Shown: piece by piece, positions 22,707 through 33,400 of the stretch
Position numbering within the stretch: position 1 is the stretch's first letter
Layout of the letters: the number at the start of each line of letters is the position of its first letter
Assembly: GCA_019155205.2 (NCBI GenBank)
Contig: JAHNZQ020000079.1
Span: forward strand, 1,749,285-1,813,284
Reading direction: 5' to 3'
Source: Gracilaria vermiculophylla
Lineage: Eukaryota; Rhodophyta; Florideophyceae; Gracilariales; Gracilariaceae
DNA: 64,000 nt
Notes under the pieces: model-generated
Database searches by the model: none
The model's input: only the letters and a program-made list of their open reading frames with translations
What the model was told of the DNA's origin: nothing
Made by a program: the position numbers and the translations under genes

Positions 22707-23962
22707 GCCATGACAGTCACCTCAGACATTTTCTTTCTGATCTGGTGAAATGCGCCCTCCATCTCGGGTGTCCACGGTAGAAGGCCTCGATCTTTGCGAG
22801 CCATATCGAGTGGATTTGAGATATGCGAGAAACGTGGGATGAAATGGTGGTAGTAGGTAGCTGTCCCCAAGAAGCTGAGAAGTTGCCTCACGTTTCGGGG
22901 CCGCTTCCACTTCGTGATTGCTTTCACTTTCGCAGGGTCGTTTTTGATTCCTGCTGCAGTGACTATAAAGCCAAGAAGCTTGACCTCGTTCTGTGCGAAC
23001 CGACACTTGTCAGCTCTGATGGGAATGTCCCAGTGCGTGGGCGGATTGACGACGCTCCGAACATGTTTCGCATGTTCGGCCATCGCATTCGAGAATACGA
23101 TTATGTTCTCAATATACACTTCCACGTACGGGATATCCCCGAAGATATTCTCGGTAAATTGCTGGAATATTGCGGATATTGTTTTGATACCAAAAGGTGC
23201 CGCACACATTTGGTAGTGTGCGCCTCTGCAGCGAAAGGCAATCCAATTTCGGTCCGTCTTCGGGATGGCAAAGTTAAAGTATCCGTCTCTAATGTCCAGT
23301 GTCGTAAAGACAGCATCTGGCTCTGATTCAGAACCGGTAGAATCTAGGATATCTTGAATTTTCGGTAGAAGGTAGTCGGGGTCCGGAAGAAGGGAATATT
23401 GTCGACGCAGGTCCATACAAGGTCTGAAATCGACCTTCCTTCCATCACTGTCCTTCTTTGGAACGCTTGTGATTGGAATTGAATATGCGCAGTCATCCGG
23501 TGTGGGCTCAATTACTTCAGCCGCCAACCATCGGTTGATTTCTGCATTGAAGCGGCCTTCGTCTTTCCGGGACACAAATTTGATGCGGCTCCAGATTGGA
23601 GACCTCGAATTAGGTTGTACACAAAGCAATGCCAGGGGATGCGTGAATAATGTTGACAGCGGGATTTCCTGGTTTCTCTTTAATGCTGCTGCAACTTCGC
23701 AAGAAATGCTCGACGGAGGGTGGCTGTCTTCGGGTCCTGTGTTGCCTTCATTTACCACAGGGTCTAGTGTGGGCTGTTGCTCATCTGATGCGAGCGCAAC
23801 TGTCTGTGGAACTCCTCCTATGGGGTATCCGAACATGGTAAAGTGCGGCAGGCCGATGATCATGTCATGTTTTAGAGGCATTTTCATATGTTCGGCTGTG
23901 AAGAGGGCAGTACGGGCCCCATTTTTGACAGAGACTTTCACAAGACCTTTTTGTATTGCCAT
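22707..23962 (-). pseudogene. Gypsy-1 reverse transcriptase, active site lost
   Basis: An uninterrupted 420-codon block. Protease C-terminal part first, then RT: VIEPTPDDCAYSIPITSVPKK, DFRPCMDLRRQYSL, FTTLDIRDGYFNF (first catalytic Asp present), CAAPFGIKTISAIFQQF. The YxDD box reads YIENIIVFS at about 23100-23117, so both catalytic aspartates are replaced. Connection motifs KVKLLGFIVTAAGI-like and WTPEMEGAFHQIR follow. The ORF is long but cannot encode an active polymerase. Confidence 0.9.
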
Positions 23963-24985
23963 TACTTGTCCTCGACCATCTCAGATGCTCCCGGATGCGT
24001 CTCCGACGGGAATACCGTGTTTTGCAACGAATGCAGTGTATATGAATTATGCAGTGGCTCCGGAGTCCATCATTGCCCACCCCCCCCACATCATTTAAAA
24101 GTATAGGAGTGTACGGTGTTTGTCTAGTACCTAGTAGATCCACGGATTGAGCATTAAGGGCTGGTTCTTTCTAAGTTTCGTGATCCAGAATGTCTGCGTT
24201 CAGCTGCGATTCTGGGTCAAAATCATCATTGCCAATGAGGGTGCGTAGTTCTCTTTGAGCCCACGTCTGCCCCTCTCGTTCTTTGAGCTGGTCGGCGCAT
24301 TTTCTGGAGCTTTTCAATTGCAGGTTGGCGGCTTGGGGCTCTTTCTGTGCTTCTTTGGTGCAATCATGCCCCGGGGTCCATAGTTCCCTGCACGTGAAAC
24401 ACTTTGCTTCCTTCTTCAGCTGTTCTCTTTGCGCATGGTCTATAATTTTCTCCTTCACTTGAGCTGGCGTTCCTTGCTTTTATCGATCGTCTTTCGTCGG
24501 ATGAGTGCTAAACCTGCATATTGCGCAGGGGTTTTTCTTATTGCCGCCCAATTTCTGCGCCTCAATCTTACTAGCAGCGCCGTGCTCCTTTTTCTGCTTT
24601 CGGGACGGCCGTAAAGAGTCAAGAGTGATGGCGCCTGAGATTCCTTCAGAGATAGAGACTGGATGTGTTCCATGGTGTGTTCGTTTCCACAGGTTGAGGG
24701 TTGCTGCTCGTGCCACGTGCATCAGGTCTTGCAGATTGAGGTAACGGCTTTCGATGTAGATTGCGACGGGTCTCGCCATCATCTTTTCGTTCCGTGCGGA
24801 TCATGAGACTCGTAAACCGATCGCTATATTCTTGTACTGATTCTGATTCTTTCTGGCGAATAGTCATGAGCTCGCAAAATGAACTTTTCCCTAATCGCTG
24901 GAGACTCCAAACGGTGCAAGAACGTGGCGTGAATGTCCTTCCATTGTATTCAATGCAGGTTTTTTTCTGCCCATTGGCCATCATA
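23963..24985 (-). pseudogene. Gypsy-1 gag C-terminal part, zinc knuckle and protease, degenerate
   Basis: From the TR-GAG insertion downward the minus strand reads a gag core (QKESESVQEYSDRFTSLMIR, 24984-24646), a basic stretch, and a knuckle-like CFTCRELWTPGHDC (in 24458-24171). The protease triad appears as MMDSGATA at about 24059 followed by a stop. Pieces lie in several frames. DSG together with a CCHC-like motif in this order supports gag-protease. Confidence 0.75.
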
Positions 24986-25028
24986 GCCGCGTAAGGTTGT
25001 CGGTAGTGCTAGAATACAGCGCATCTGG

Positions 25029-25347
25029 TATGAATGCTATTGACTCAGTCGAACTGAACTGTGTTAACATTACTTGTCATTAGATTTAACGGTCGTACAG
25101 CTGTATTTAACGGTTGTTAGTTTGGCTATATAATGGATAAGTCTTTGTAGTTAGACATCTGCCAACCAGCCTGCTCGTCTGCCTGCTAGACATCTGCCAA
25201 CCAGCCTGCTCGTCTGCCTGCTAGACATCTGCCACCCAGCCTGCTCGTCTGCCTGCTAGACATCTGCCAACCAGCCTGCTCGTCTGCCTGCTAGACATCT
25301 GCAAAAGTTTACAGCTATTTTAGCTACGTCTTCTCCAATCATTCTTA
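25029..25347 (+). repeat. TR-GAG 5' LTR with four 35-bp tandem units
   Basis: 319 bp, nearly identical to the 3' LTR except for one fewer repeat unit. A TATA-like GGCTATATAATGG lies at about 25124. From about 25160 the 35-bp unit beginning AGACATCTGCC is repeated four times, then a partial fifth. Confidence 0.9.
25160..25310 (+). repeat. 35-bp tandem array in the 5' LTR (four units)
   Basis: Direct units of 35 bp (AGACATCTGCC...GCCTGCT) adjoin without spacers. The third unit has ACCCAG for AACCAG. The array lies just downstream of the TATA-like box, in the presumed transcribed part of the LTR. Confidence 0.9.
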
Positions 25348-25362
25348 GTTATGGGCCCAGAG
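25348..25362 (+). promoter_or_regulatory. TR-GAG primer-binding site containing the gag start codon
   Basis: The LTR ends at 25347 and the next bases are GTTATGGGCCCAGAG. GTTATGGGCCCAG is an exact complement of the initiator tRNA-Met anticodon arm common to many eukaryotes, and the ATG at 25351 opens the gag ORF. Confidence 0.75.
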
Positions 25363-26202
25363 CCCGAATCAGCCGTGAGGCCTGGCCGTCCAAAGTTCCA
25401 ATGGGACGTTCGTAGTCCGCCATGGACAGATGGAAAAGGTAATCAAAAAGGATACCTTAGAGCCGTTATGTTGTGGAAAGAATTCCATGATACTCTGCCC
25501 GACAGCAACTCTAACAAAATACCGAAAAAACTACAAGGTATCATCTTAAAGTCGCAACTCTTTGGACGTGCACAAGATTTGGTCTCAACCATTGCAAATG
25601 AAGATCTCAAAGATGAGAACGGGGCGCTAACCATTGCTCATGCTGTGTTTAAGGTTGACGCACTTTCACAAGTCAACAATATGTCAGATCAGTTTAGCAA
25701 GCTACTGGACACAGTACGATCTGACACGGAACTAATGAAGTCTTTTGAAGCAAGATTTCAAGCTCAAGTGTGCAAGTTCCATGAATCTGCTGGGACAAAG
25801 ATTCTTCCCGACTCTCTATTAGCATTGATGCTTATGAAGAATGCTCAACTAGAGAATAGTCCACGTGTGTCTGTTTTGGCTTCTGTTGCTCCATCCGACA
25901 ATGAGCAACTCGACAGTCAAGCTCTGCAGTCCATTGTCAAGTATGAAAAAGTGGCGTCTATCTTTCGGTCATGTGATGCACCGAAGACCGGAAATTACGG
26001 CAATCTGTCAGCAAGTTCTGCAAGGTCTGCTTATAAATCCAAGAAGGAGCACTACGATGAGCTAAAGAAAACAAGACCCTGCTCTGCGTGTGGTCAGCTT
26101 GGGCACTGGTATGCTGATGATGCCTGCCCAGAAAAGAAGAAAGGAGGAGGTGATCATAGTAGGTCTGACACCTATCCTAAGAAAACTATTAGATTCAACT
26201 AA
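25351..26202 (+). CDS. Intact gag (capsid-nucleocapsid) of the TR-GAG element
   Basis: 283 codons, open from an ATG placed inside the primer-binding site. Gag would form the virus-like particle that packages the element's RNA. The protein starts MGPEPES and contains PWTDGKGNQ, a helical middle with FEARFQAQV and RVSVLASVAP, both shared with Copia-3 gag, and ends with a CCHC-like knuckle CSACGQLGHWYADDAC followed by a Lys/Gly-rich tail. Spacing after the His is unusual for a CCHC knuckle. It is one of the few long undamaged ORFs in the window, which suggests recent activity or selection for function in cis. No pol follows; stops are frequent after 26202. Confidence 0.88.
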   Translation: MGPEPESAVRPGRPKFQWDVRSPPWTDGKGNQKGYLRAVMLWKEFHDTLPDSNSNKIPKKLQGIILKSQLFGRAQDLVSTIANEDLKDENGALTIAHAVFKVDALSQVNNMSDQFSKLLDTVRSDTELMKSFEARFQAQVCKFHESAGTKILPDSLLALMLMKNAQLENSPRVSVLASVAPSDNEQLDSQALQSIVKYEKVASIFRSCDAPKTGNYGNLSASSARSAYKSKKEHYDELKKTRPCSACGQLGHWYADDACPEKKKGGGDHSRSDTYPKKTIRFN

Positions 26203-26656
26203 TAACCAAACCTCAATTTTTCCTTCAACTTGCTATCTGCTATCTGGCTATACCTGCTATCTGCTTTGTTCGGTGTCTGCTGTCGAACTGCTCCTGCTAA
26301 GTACACATGCTATGCACTCTGCCTAACGAGTTTTATCTGCTCTACTCAGCTACATGCCCTATTTGCTATGCCTTGCTATATGCTGCTTCTGCTTTACATG
26401 CTCTGATTTATTACTTTCTCTGCTTTCTCTGCTACGCTGCTGCTTATTGATAATGCCTGCTCTGCCTTGCCAAGTGCTTCGCACGCCTTTGTCTGCCCGC
26501 TTGCAATCTGCTGTAATTGCTCGCTCCTAATATGCTGCTTTCTCAATGCTAGCTTGTCTTGCTCTAAGAAATTGCTACTGCTTCTGCCGCTTTGACATGA
26601 TTCTGTTGATTGCCGGATGACTTGTGAACACAAGTCATCAAAGAAAAAAGAAGGTA
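26203..26656 (+). other. TR-GAG 3' non-coding region and polypurine tract
   Basis: Pyrimidine-rich sequence with many TGCT/CTGCTAT near-repeats and no ORF on the element's strand. It ends in a purine tract (AAAGAAAAAAGAAGG, about 26640-26654) directly before the 3' LTR. Confidence 0.6.
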
Positions 26657-27010
26657 TATGAATGCTATTGACTCAGTCGAACTGAACTGTGTTAACATTA
26701 CTTGTCATTAGATTTAACGGTCGTACAACTGTATTTAACGGTTGTTAGTTTGGCTATATAATGGATAAGTCTTTGTAGTTAGACATCTGCCAACCAGCCT
26801 GCTCGTCTGCCTGCTAGACATCTGCCAACCAGCCTGCTCGTCTGCCTGCTAGACATCTGCCAACCAGCCTGCTCGTCTGCCTGCTAGACATCTGCCACCC
26901 ATCCTGCTCGTCTGCCTGCTAGATATCTGCCAACCAGCCTGCTCGTCTGCCTGCTAGACATCTGCAAAAGTTTACAGCTATTTTAGCTAAGTCTTCTCCA
27001 ATCATTCTTA
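26657..27010 (+). repeat. TR-GAG 3' LTR with five 35-bp tandem units
   Basis: 354 bp, 35 bp longer than the 5' LTR because the tandem array has five units (about 26782-26956). The fourth has ACCCAT and the fifth AGATAT at its start. Otherwise it differs from the 5' LTR at very few positions. Confidence 0.9.
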
Positions 27011-27490
27011 TCTGGGGCACGTTATGGGCTGACAGGATTGTTTTGACCTTTTCGAGAAACTCAAACGGGTTTTTGATAGCATTTGGTTCCGTTCCTCGAA
27101 TTGACGGCAGCGTTGGAGTACGAGGACGTGCTCCACGAAGGTTCCTAGGATCCTCAATGCTACTTTTTCCTGCGCTTGACATGGATACAATTGAACGCGA
27201 AGCGGCTATGCGTCGGTTGGCAGTCTCCATGTGTGTTTCAGCACGCTATCACTATCTCTTTCCACCCGGCCAGTCTTCTCTTGAACTCCTCACTTTGAGT
27301 CTCACTCAGAGATGTCGTATCAGCAGACGCAAGCTCATAGGTTTTCTATTCCAACTTCAAAAAAGAGGCCGATAGTGACTGCATCTCGATCTCCTGTCTG
27401 CGAAGCAAGGCTGAAACAAAATTTTGGGGATGTCTCAGCCATGTTAAATGACAAGAAGTCGTGAGTCGGATTGTCGATTGAAAAAAATGT
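27011..27490 (-). pseudogene. Gypsy-1 gag N-terminal part
   Basis: Minus-strand reading from about 27440 (MAETSPKFCF) with a frame change to block 27230-27016 (RGARPRTPTLPSIRGTEPN, PFEFLEKVKTILSAHNVP). It is interrupted by TR-GAG and resumes at 25023. Helical gag-like sequence upstream of the knuckle supports the assignment. The leader 27441-27490 contains no tRNA-complementary site that I could recognise. Confidence 0.65.
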
Positions 27491-27802
27491 TGTTCCAGGG
27501 AGGGTCGGGCAGGTTAAATCAGACACCGGATGGTCTCTGTGTAGATTTACGTACATAGAACAAGCCCTCTTATAGAGCTCGGAGGTCGCTCAATTGAGCT
27601 ACAAGATTCCTAGTGTTCATACGCGATTACTTTGGGGGCACAACTTTTCTATTCTATTGCATCATGGTTTTCCAAACGGTATAATGCAGATTTGAGTTTG
27701 AACTGTATTGAATCCTCCCAAGGTCTAGAATTGTGCAGTGCTCCTCTTGAATTCCTTGATACCCAGCTGTTTCTATTATAATCTGCTGTGTACGTCTCGA
27801 CA
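27491..27802 (-). repeat. Gypsy-1 5' LTR
   Basis: Homologous to 19369-19681 along its length, starting TGTCGAGACG on the minus strand at 27802. The substitution load between the two LTRs is visibly high. Confidence 0.85.
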
Positions 27803-29880
27803 TGGGGTAGGCAGCACTCAGCGAAGGGGCGCGATGGCTGCAAACCGGCGGCGGCGGCGAAGAGAGGCTGCAGCGGTATTGAATTGGCAGAGGGACCCAT
27901 GGCGAGGAAGCGAAAAGGTGGGAGCAGGCGGAATCAGAGAGTGGGCGGCGTGGTGGACCGGCGGCGGTGCTTTTAAAGGATGCGGCGGCGCTCTACGTGA
28001 GAAATGAGTGCGGCAAAAGGCATTACAGCGCCCAGAAGAAGAATGCGCGCGCGCGCGGAGGCGCCGCCAAAAAACAGTAACACAGCAATGAAACGTGTGC
28101 GGGGCGATTATCCGTCAACGAAGCGACGCAGCGTCATTGCGATAAGACTGTGCTAACTGCTGGCTCGTGCGGTGCGAGCCGCCAGCGCTCTGCAGGAGCC
28201 GAAAGTGCTGCCACGCCACCGTTTTTAAAGCGAGGCAGTCGTACCGTTGCAGCAGCGGCGCGGAGCATGGAGGCAAACCAATGTCGGGGAAGCGGCGTTT
28301 GGCACCAAGAGGCATTGTCCCTTGTCGCTCGCTGCGCATTTTTGTGCCTCGCGGTGTCATGCGCTTTCACGCCTCCATGGCACAAGAGAGGGGTGCACTT
28401 TGATCGTGTGCCTGTGGGGCACAGCTCAGCTGTCTGTGCGCCGTAGTCGCTTTCTACCACGCGCACGGGCCAGTGGAACGCGCTACTGCAGCCGCCGCGG
28501 ATTGCTTGACGCCGCATGCCATCGCCACGCCCCGCCTTCTCCTGCACAGAGCCCGCAGTGCCGCGCGTATGGGCGAAGTGCCGCCGTCTCGTCGGTGCCA
28601 CCCGCGCTTGAAAGCAGCCTCGTGACTTCGCCGGCAGTCTCGTGATGAGCGCCGCGCCCTTGCCACTTCCGTTTTACTTTTCTGCCCAGTTGCCGTACCG
28701 CGCCTCCGCTTTTTTTCGCCTCCTTTGCCGCCTCTTGCGGCGCCCCATTAATTCGCTCTGCTCGGGTTCGCTCGCAATTGCCCGTCGTAGCGCACAAAGG
28801 CACCTCAGTTCCCTGGCTCGGGCAACTCAACATCGCCATACGGGAACCGATGCGCGCCCCTTTTTCCGCCTGCAGTCTCAGCCAAAAATAAGGACATCGG
28901 CACGCATCACATGTGGCACGATCCCTCACACTATTTAATAGCCATTACATGCGCGCCGAGCGCGTGGTCCCACCCCTAATGACTCCCAAGCAACCAACGC
29001 CCCGTTGCCACCGCCACGCAACGCAGCGCGGTGCAGCGTAGCCCCACGCAGCGTAACCCCACGCAATGTAACGCCACAAACCTCGCCGCCGCCACACAGC
29101 CGCTGTTAGTCAAGCACGCACCGAAATTGCGCGCACCCATGTCGCGTATCCACGCACGCCTCTCCCCCACTTCCCGCCAACCGTCTACTCGCCGTCCGTC
29201 CCCACCCGCCACCACCGCCACCATGGCGCGTGACACTCATCGATGCGTGGTCGCCGCGTGACAAACGCCGACGCGCTGCCTTACCGCAAGCCTTTTCCAG
29301 AAGCCGTTTCCAGAAGCCACTTCCAGAAGCCGCTCCCAGAATCCGCTTCCAACCGCGCGCGAGCCTCACCACTGCCACATGGCTACCTGTACGAGCGCCG
29401 CCGCCGCCGCCACGGCAGCCGCCGCCGCTGCCGCCACTGCACACCGCGTGCACCGCCGTCATCGTCGCCACCCCACCCCGCACATCACCGATTCGCCCCG
29501 CGCAGTCATTCGCATTGCACCATTCTGAATCTTGTTGCAAACGCACCACTGCCACTCGGGCAACTCCGTCCATGAGTTTATGTTCGAACAAAAGCACATT
29601 GCGCATTGCTAGAACCATCTCTTCTTCCGAAACAATCGCCCAAGCGTCAAAAAAATGAGACCAAGCTTAGAACGAAATTGAATATTGCTCTATTTGACCG
29701 GCGCTTCCATCTGAGAGCATTTACTCGCACGGAACCTTTCATATTTGGACACATTTCGTGCACTCAAAAAGTACAGCAGAATTATGAGACATGCACCCAA
29801 CCACACGCCACTGAGCACTCTGAAACGTTTTCATTACACCTGAAACCTTTGTAATAAGCCCCCCACCATCTATCTTGATG
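27803..29880. other. GC-rich island with no supported gene
   Basis: Very GC-rich (runs of GGC/GCC/CGC) to about 29600, then AT-richer. Long overlapping ORFs occur in many frames (for example 28483-28929 -, 28247-28645 +, 29106-29618 -) with Arg/Ala/Pro/Cys-rich products and no domain. Such multiplicity is expected from composition alone. A host promoter or CpG-island-like role cannot be judged from sequence. Confidence 0.4.
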
Positions 29881-29885
29881 TAGTA

Positions 29886-30434
29886 TCACTTCGTACGGCC
29901 TGCAAAACACGGGTGCACACGCCTCATGTATTCAATGATTTCAAACGCTATCTTTGCCTGACATGCTATGACCTTCTTGTGACTGTATGGTGACAAATAT
30001 TTAGCATCAATCTGCTCGGCAAAACTTGAGGCTTCAGAAACATGTAGTCCTAAAGCTTCTTTTGGTCGACATTGAAATCCATCTCCACAAAAAGCACGTG
30101 AAGGGCTTTTCTCATTCAGGATCTCTTCCAAAAGCTTCAGGAACGATGGCTAAGATTCATCCTCGATGTCTTTGGCATCTACTATATTCGTATCTTCCGT
30201 TTTTTTCGTTTGGACTGAGACTGAGTCGAGACCAGTTTCCATTAGTACCCATATTTTGGACAGGCAGGCTGCCTCTCTCCTAGGAATTTTAATAGCTTCG
30301 CGTTCTTTTTTGATCTTTTCGTAAATGAGAGGGTCTCTTGAAAGTGCATCCGGAAGTTCTTTAGCCGACGAACCCACGGAAATATCTGAAACGGCGATTT
30401 CCGCTTGACATATGGCAAACAAATCATCGCGCAC
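29886..30434 (-). pseudogene. Short decayed gene fragment, not recognised
   Basis: Two blocks (30434-30150 and 30131-29886) are in the same frame, separated by one stop. The reading is charged and helical (KELPDALSRDPLIYEKIKK, KVIACQAKIAFEIIEYMRR). It resembles the C-terminal part of a larger protein whose upstream part may lie in the frame-broken minus-strand sequence 30506-31290. No family assigned. Confidence 0.3.
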
Positions 30435-30439
30435 AGCGT

Positions 30440-33400
30440 CGGCTACCGAAACAGAAGCCCGATATAGATACGAAAGTCACTCTGAGGCCCAATGGAGTGG
30501 CACTATCATCTATCCGTCAGATGCAGCTGGTTCCGCGTTCGACGCCTCTTCAGACCGCCAGAAATCGTTCTTTGCGGAAGGCCCGGCTTTGTACTCGTAG
30601 AGCTCGAAGCAAATGCATCCTCTGGCTTGTCAAGAAGAGTGCTCGAAACGGACAGCAACAGAAGCGATACTAGCCCGCAATGGTGCCGGAAGCGTACTGA
30701 CGACGAAGAACACGATTCATATACTCGTCCATTCAAAGAATGTTCAGCTCTCTCAAACAACGAAAAGAGATTTTGCGGAAAATCCGGTTCAAGGATTCCT
30801 CAACAAAAGATGGGCGCTCTGTGCAAATCCACCAATCAAAGGAAATGGTACAGCAGAGAGTTTTATCGTGTACCACAATCTGCCAGGGTTCACGATCATT
30901 CTTCAAATCTTCAATATGCCGATTACTGTGCTCCGACATTTCCAACCCTCATACATAACATTGCACAGGATATCAGTCATTGTGTTGCACGTCAAAATCC
31001 AAACGGCAGTGCTCTTGGCTCCTCAAACCTCAGGCTAAACATCCACCAGGCTAACCAACTTTCATCCCCAACTCATTGTTCATACAACCGTGATTTACGG
31101 TCCTTAACTCCCCACTGCGTCGATGACTCGCAGCATCCAGTAGCACCATATCCATGTTTCGCTAGTTCCGACCGTTGAAAAACAGGCGTTGTAGAACCGT
31201 CTCTTCAGTTGAACGTTATCCTGCAGCCTGTTCTGTACTTCAGGCTTCACACTCATTGGCTTTGTATTCAGCGGGATAACGGCCATGGCTCTGCTATCAA
31301 TCTCTGGCAGTCTGAAGGCGCAGGTTCGGCGAACGATTCAGCTCAAGCTCATTGCATGGCCTGTTCGTAGGATTGAGCCCAGGCTAATGGCGTTGAATAT
31401 GTTACAGTATTAGGCAAGGATGGTGGCGTTGGCTCTGCAACGGACTTACAGCCTAAAGACGAGTAGTGAACAACGGCCGGCTGTTCAATTGTGGGGGCGC
31501 GAAAATTGTATCCTGATCTGCGCTGCCCGTGCTGTGACAAATGATTGTGTATAGCGGCGTTCAGGACGCATTGCAGCGGCGATTCCTGTGAGCCACAATG
31601 GACGGTATCTGCAAAGTAGCAACGCATCCCATATTAAGGTTGCGCGAGAGCACGCCGTGTGGCGCTGTAGATAGATCATTCGCTTTTTGATAAATGAGGT
31701 GTGATGGGGGGGTAAGAGTGGGCGGAGAGGGGAAGCAGAAAGTCGGGGTTTGTAACTTTAAGAGTTTAGAAAAAACGGGACAGGGGACAGGTATGATGGC
31801 AAGAAGCGGGGCGACGGCGGGTTTAAAAGCGTATAGCATGGAGGTGTTGGGCGAAAAGCTCAGGAATTAAGGACAACTTATAGGGCGCCAAGTGACGCGA
31901 CTATGTAGTGCTTCTACAGGGGTGTATGGGATGTGTAGAAAGTCAGATTTACTATGTGTAAAACCTTGCTGCAAAGATGGTTTTATGGGTACATGGTACG
32001 GAACAAGATTAGCGAAGACAACATGAAGCTGGCAAGGAGGCGCTGGTGAATGCCGAGAACAGCTAGCAGGACTGAGCTACTGCTCCTGCTGTGGCAGCGC
32101 TTATGCTGTTCCTGACACATATCGATGAACTGGAATGTAAGCCATTGGGAAAACAGTGACGTGGTGCTGTAATGTGCTGACTGATTTGACGTGAAAGCAG
32201 CTTATGTATGGAACCGGATTATAGAGACACGCAGGATCCGTGATTCTGTGCACTGTCATGCTCTCGTGAGTTTACGTAACTGTTATGCCTTCTTTTGCAT
32301 CACTTGTGCGTTATTGTGCTTTGTTGTTGTCAGCCATATTAAATTGTGGGTAACATTGTGGGTATCATAGTGGGTTACACATTTATGTAATGCTTAAATA
32401 TGATTGTTAATATTGATTGTTTCTGCTCCTTTGTGTAGATTACTATCTGATCGAGCTGATGCACTTTTGCCACTATTCAAGGCGATTTCGAGTCACCTCA
32501 AAGTAGATTCGAGCCACAGCTAACGAACTAATTTTGCATCCTTTCCACTTTCCCTTTGCCCGGCTGACCTGAATTAGGCTATGCGCCCGGCTCCGCGCTC
32601 CTCTGCCGCCCTCGTTCGCTAATCGTTTCTAAACACTCTCCCACACTGTCGTAAATCTGTTCCGCGTGTTCCGTTTGCCGTCTTGTTCGCTGCCGTTTCT
32701 TACGTCGTCGTTCCCATCGCCGTTTTGTGGTTTGAAGTCGAGTCGGTTGTATCTGTTTTCTGTTGTTTTGGTCGATGTTGGTTTCTTTTCTTTTTCTTTC
32801 CGTTATTGTTCCTCTCTGAAGGCGTTGTGATGGTTGTGGTTCGACTTTGTATTCTGCATTAGCGCTTCGGGCTTTCGTTTTGGCCGTTTTTTGTTGATCA
32901 CGTTCCATCGTCTGTTTCGCGTTTTGTAATCGCTGATAGTTGTCATTCTCTTGGGTCCACTTGTCTTATTTTGGTGTGATCCTGTGGGCTTGAATCCTGC
33001 TACTTTGAAGTCTGGGCCCTTTGTGTTGTGCTCAACAATTATTTGTGTTTGGTCTTCACCTTGCACTAGTGCGACGAGCGGTTGGTCCGAGAAATCGGGG
33101 ACGTTAGCCTGCCGATTTTATCTAAAACGTTTGTTTCTGTCAATCGGGCTCCTCACCAGTTCTACCTTTGTAGGGCGGATAATGGTGTTAGTCGCAAGAC
33201 CTGATTAGTACCGCACGATCACCTGTGGACGGGTTGTCGTGGCGTAGTGCACTTGGTTGGTGTCGACCTGTGTGTGAACCTGACTTCGGGTGGGGTGCTC
33301 GGACTGTTGCGAACGATTTCCGTATCGAGCTTTTGATACGAGGACCCAGGTCTTCCAGGGAGGCTATGTGGAACAGGCGTACCTCCAATCAAATCGCGGG

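Larger units (their letters stand above)
25029..27010 (+). mobile_element. TR-GAG: 1982-bp non-autonomous LTR element carrying only gag
   Basis: LTRs at 25029-25347 (319 bp) and 26657-27010 (354 bp) begin TATGAATGC and end CATTCTTA, an inverted pair with TA rather than TG/CA termini. Exact target duplication TCTGG is at 25024-25028 and 27011-27015. Internal part of 1309 bp: primer site, one intact gag ORF, about 450 bp non-coding and a purine tract at about 26638-26654. There is no protease, RT or integrase. It is inserted in the gag of Gypsy-1, whose minus-strand reading resumes on both sides. Enzymes must come in trans, most likely from an intact relative of Copia-3, which has a homologous gag. 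Confidence 0.92.
19369..27802 (-). mobile_element. Gypsy-1: Ty3/gypsy element with two LTRs and three nested insertions
   Basis: Related LTRs of 313 and 312 bp lie at 19369-19681 and 27491-27802. On the minus strand they run TGTCG...GGAACA. Between them, on the minus strand, are gag, protease, RT, RNase H, integrase and a C-terminal domain. Three insertions are nested: TR-GAG (25029-27010 plus 5-bp duplication), a solo LTR (20852-21405 plus 5 bp) and a 681-bp insert (22026-22706). Subtracting them leaves about 5.2 kb, a normal gypsy length. Outer flanks (GTTGC and TGGGG) do not match, so the ends may have recombined. Many stops and an altered RT active site make it inactive. Confidence 0.9.

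Noticed and set aside
25160..25310. CRISPR array suggested by regular 35-bp repeats
   Set aside because: Units adjoin without spacers, occur in both LTRs of a retroelement and vary in number there; the window is eukaryotic.
29106..29618. Glycine-rich minus-strand ORF
   Set aside because: Compositional product of a GC-rich island, with equally long ORFs on the other strand.
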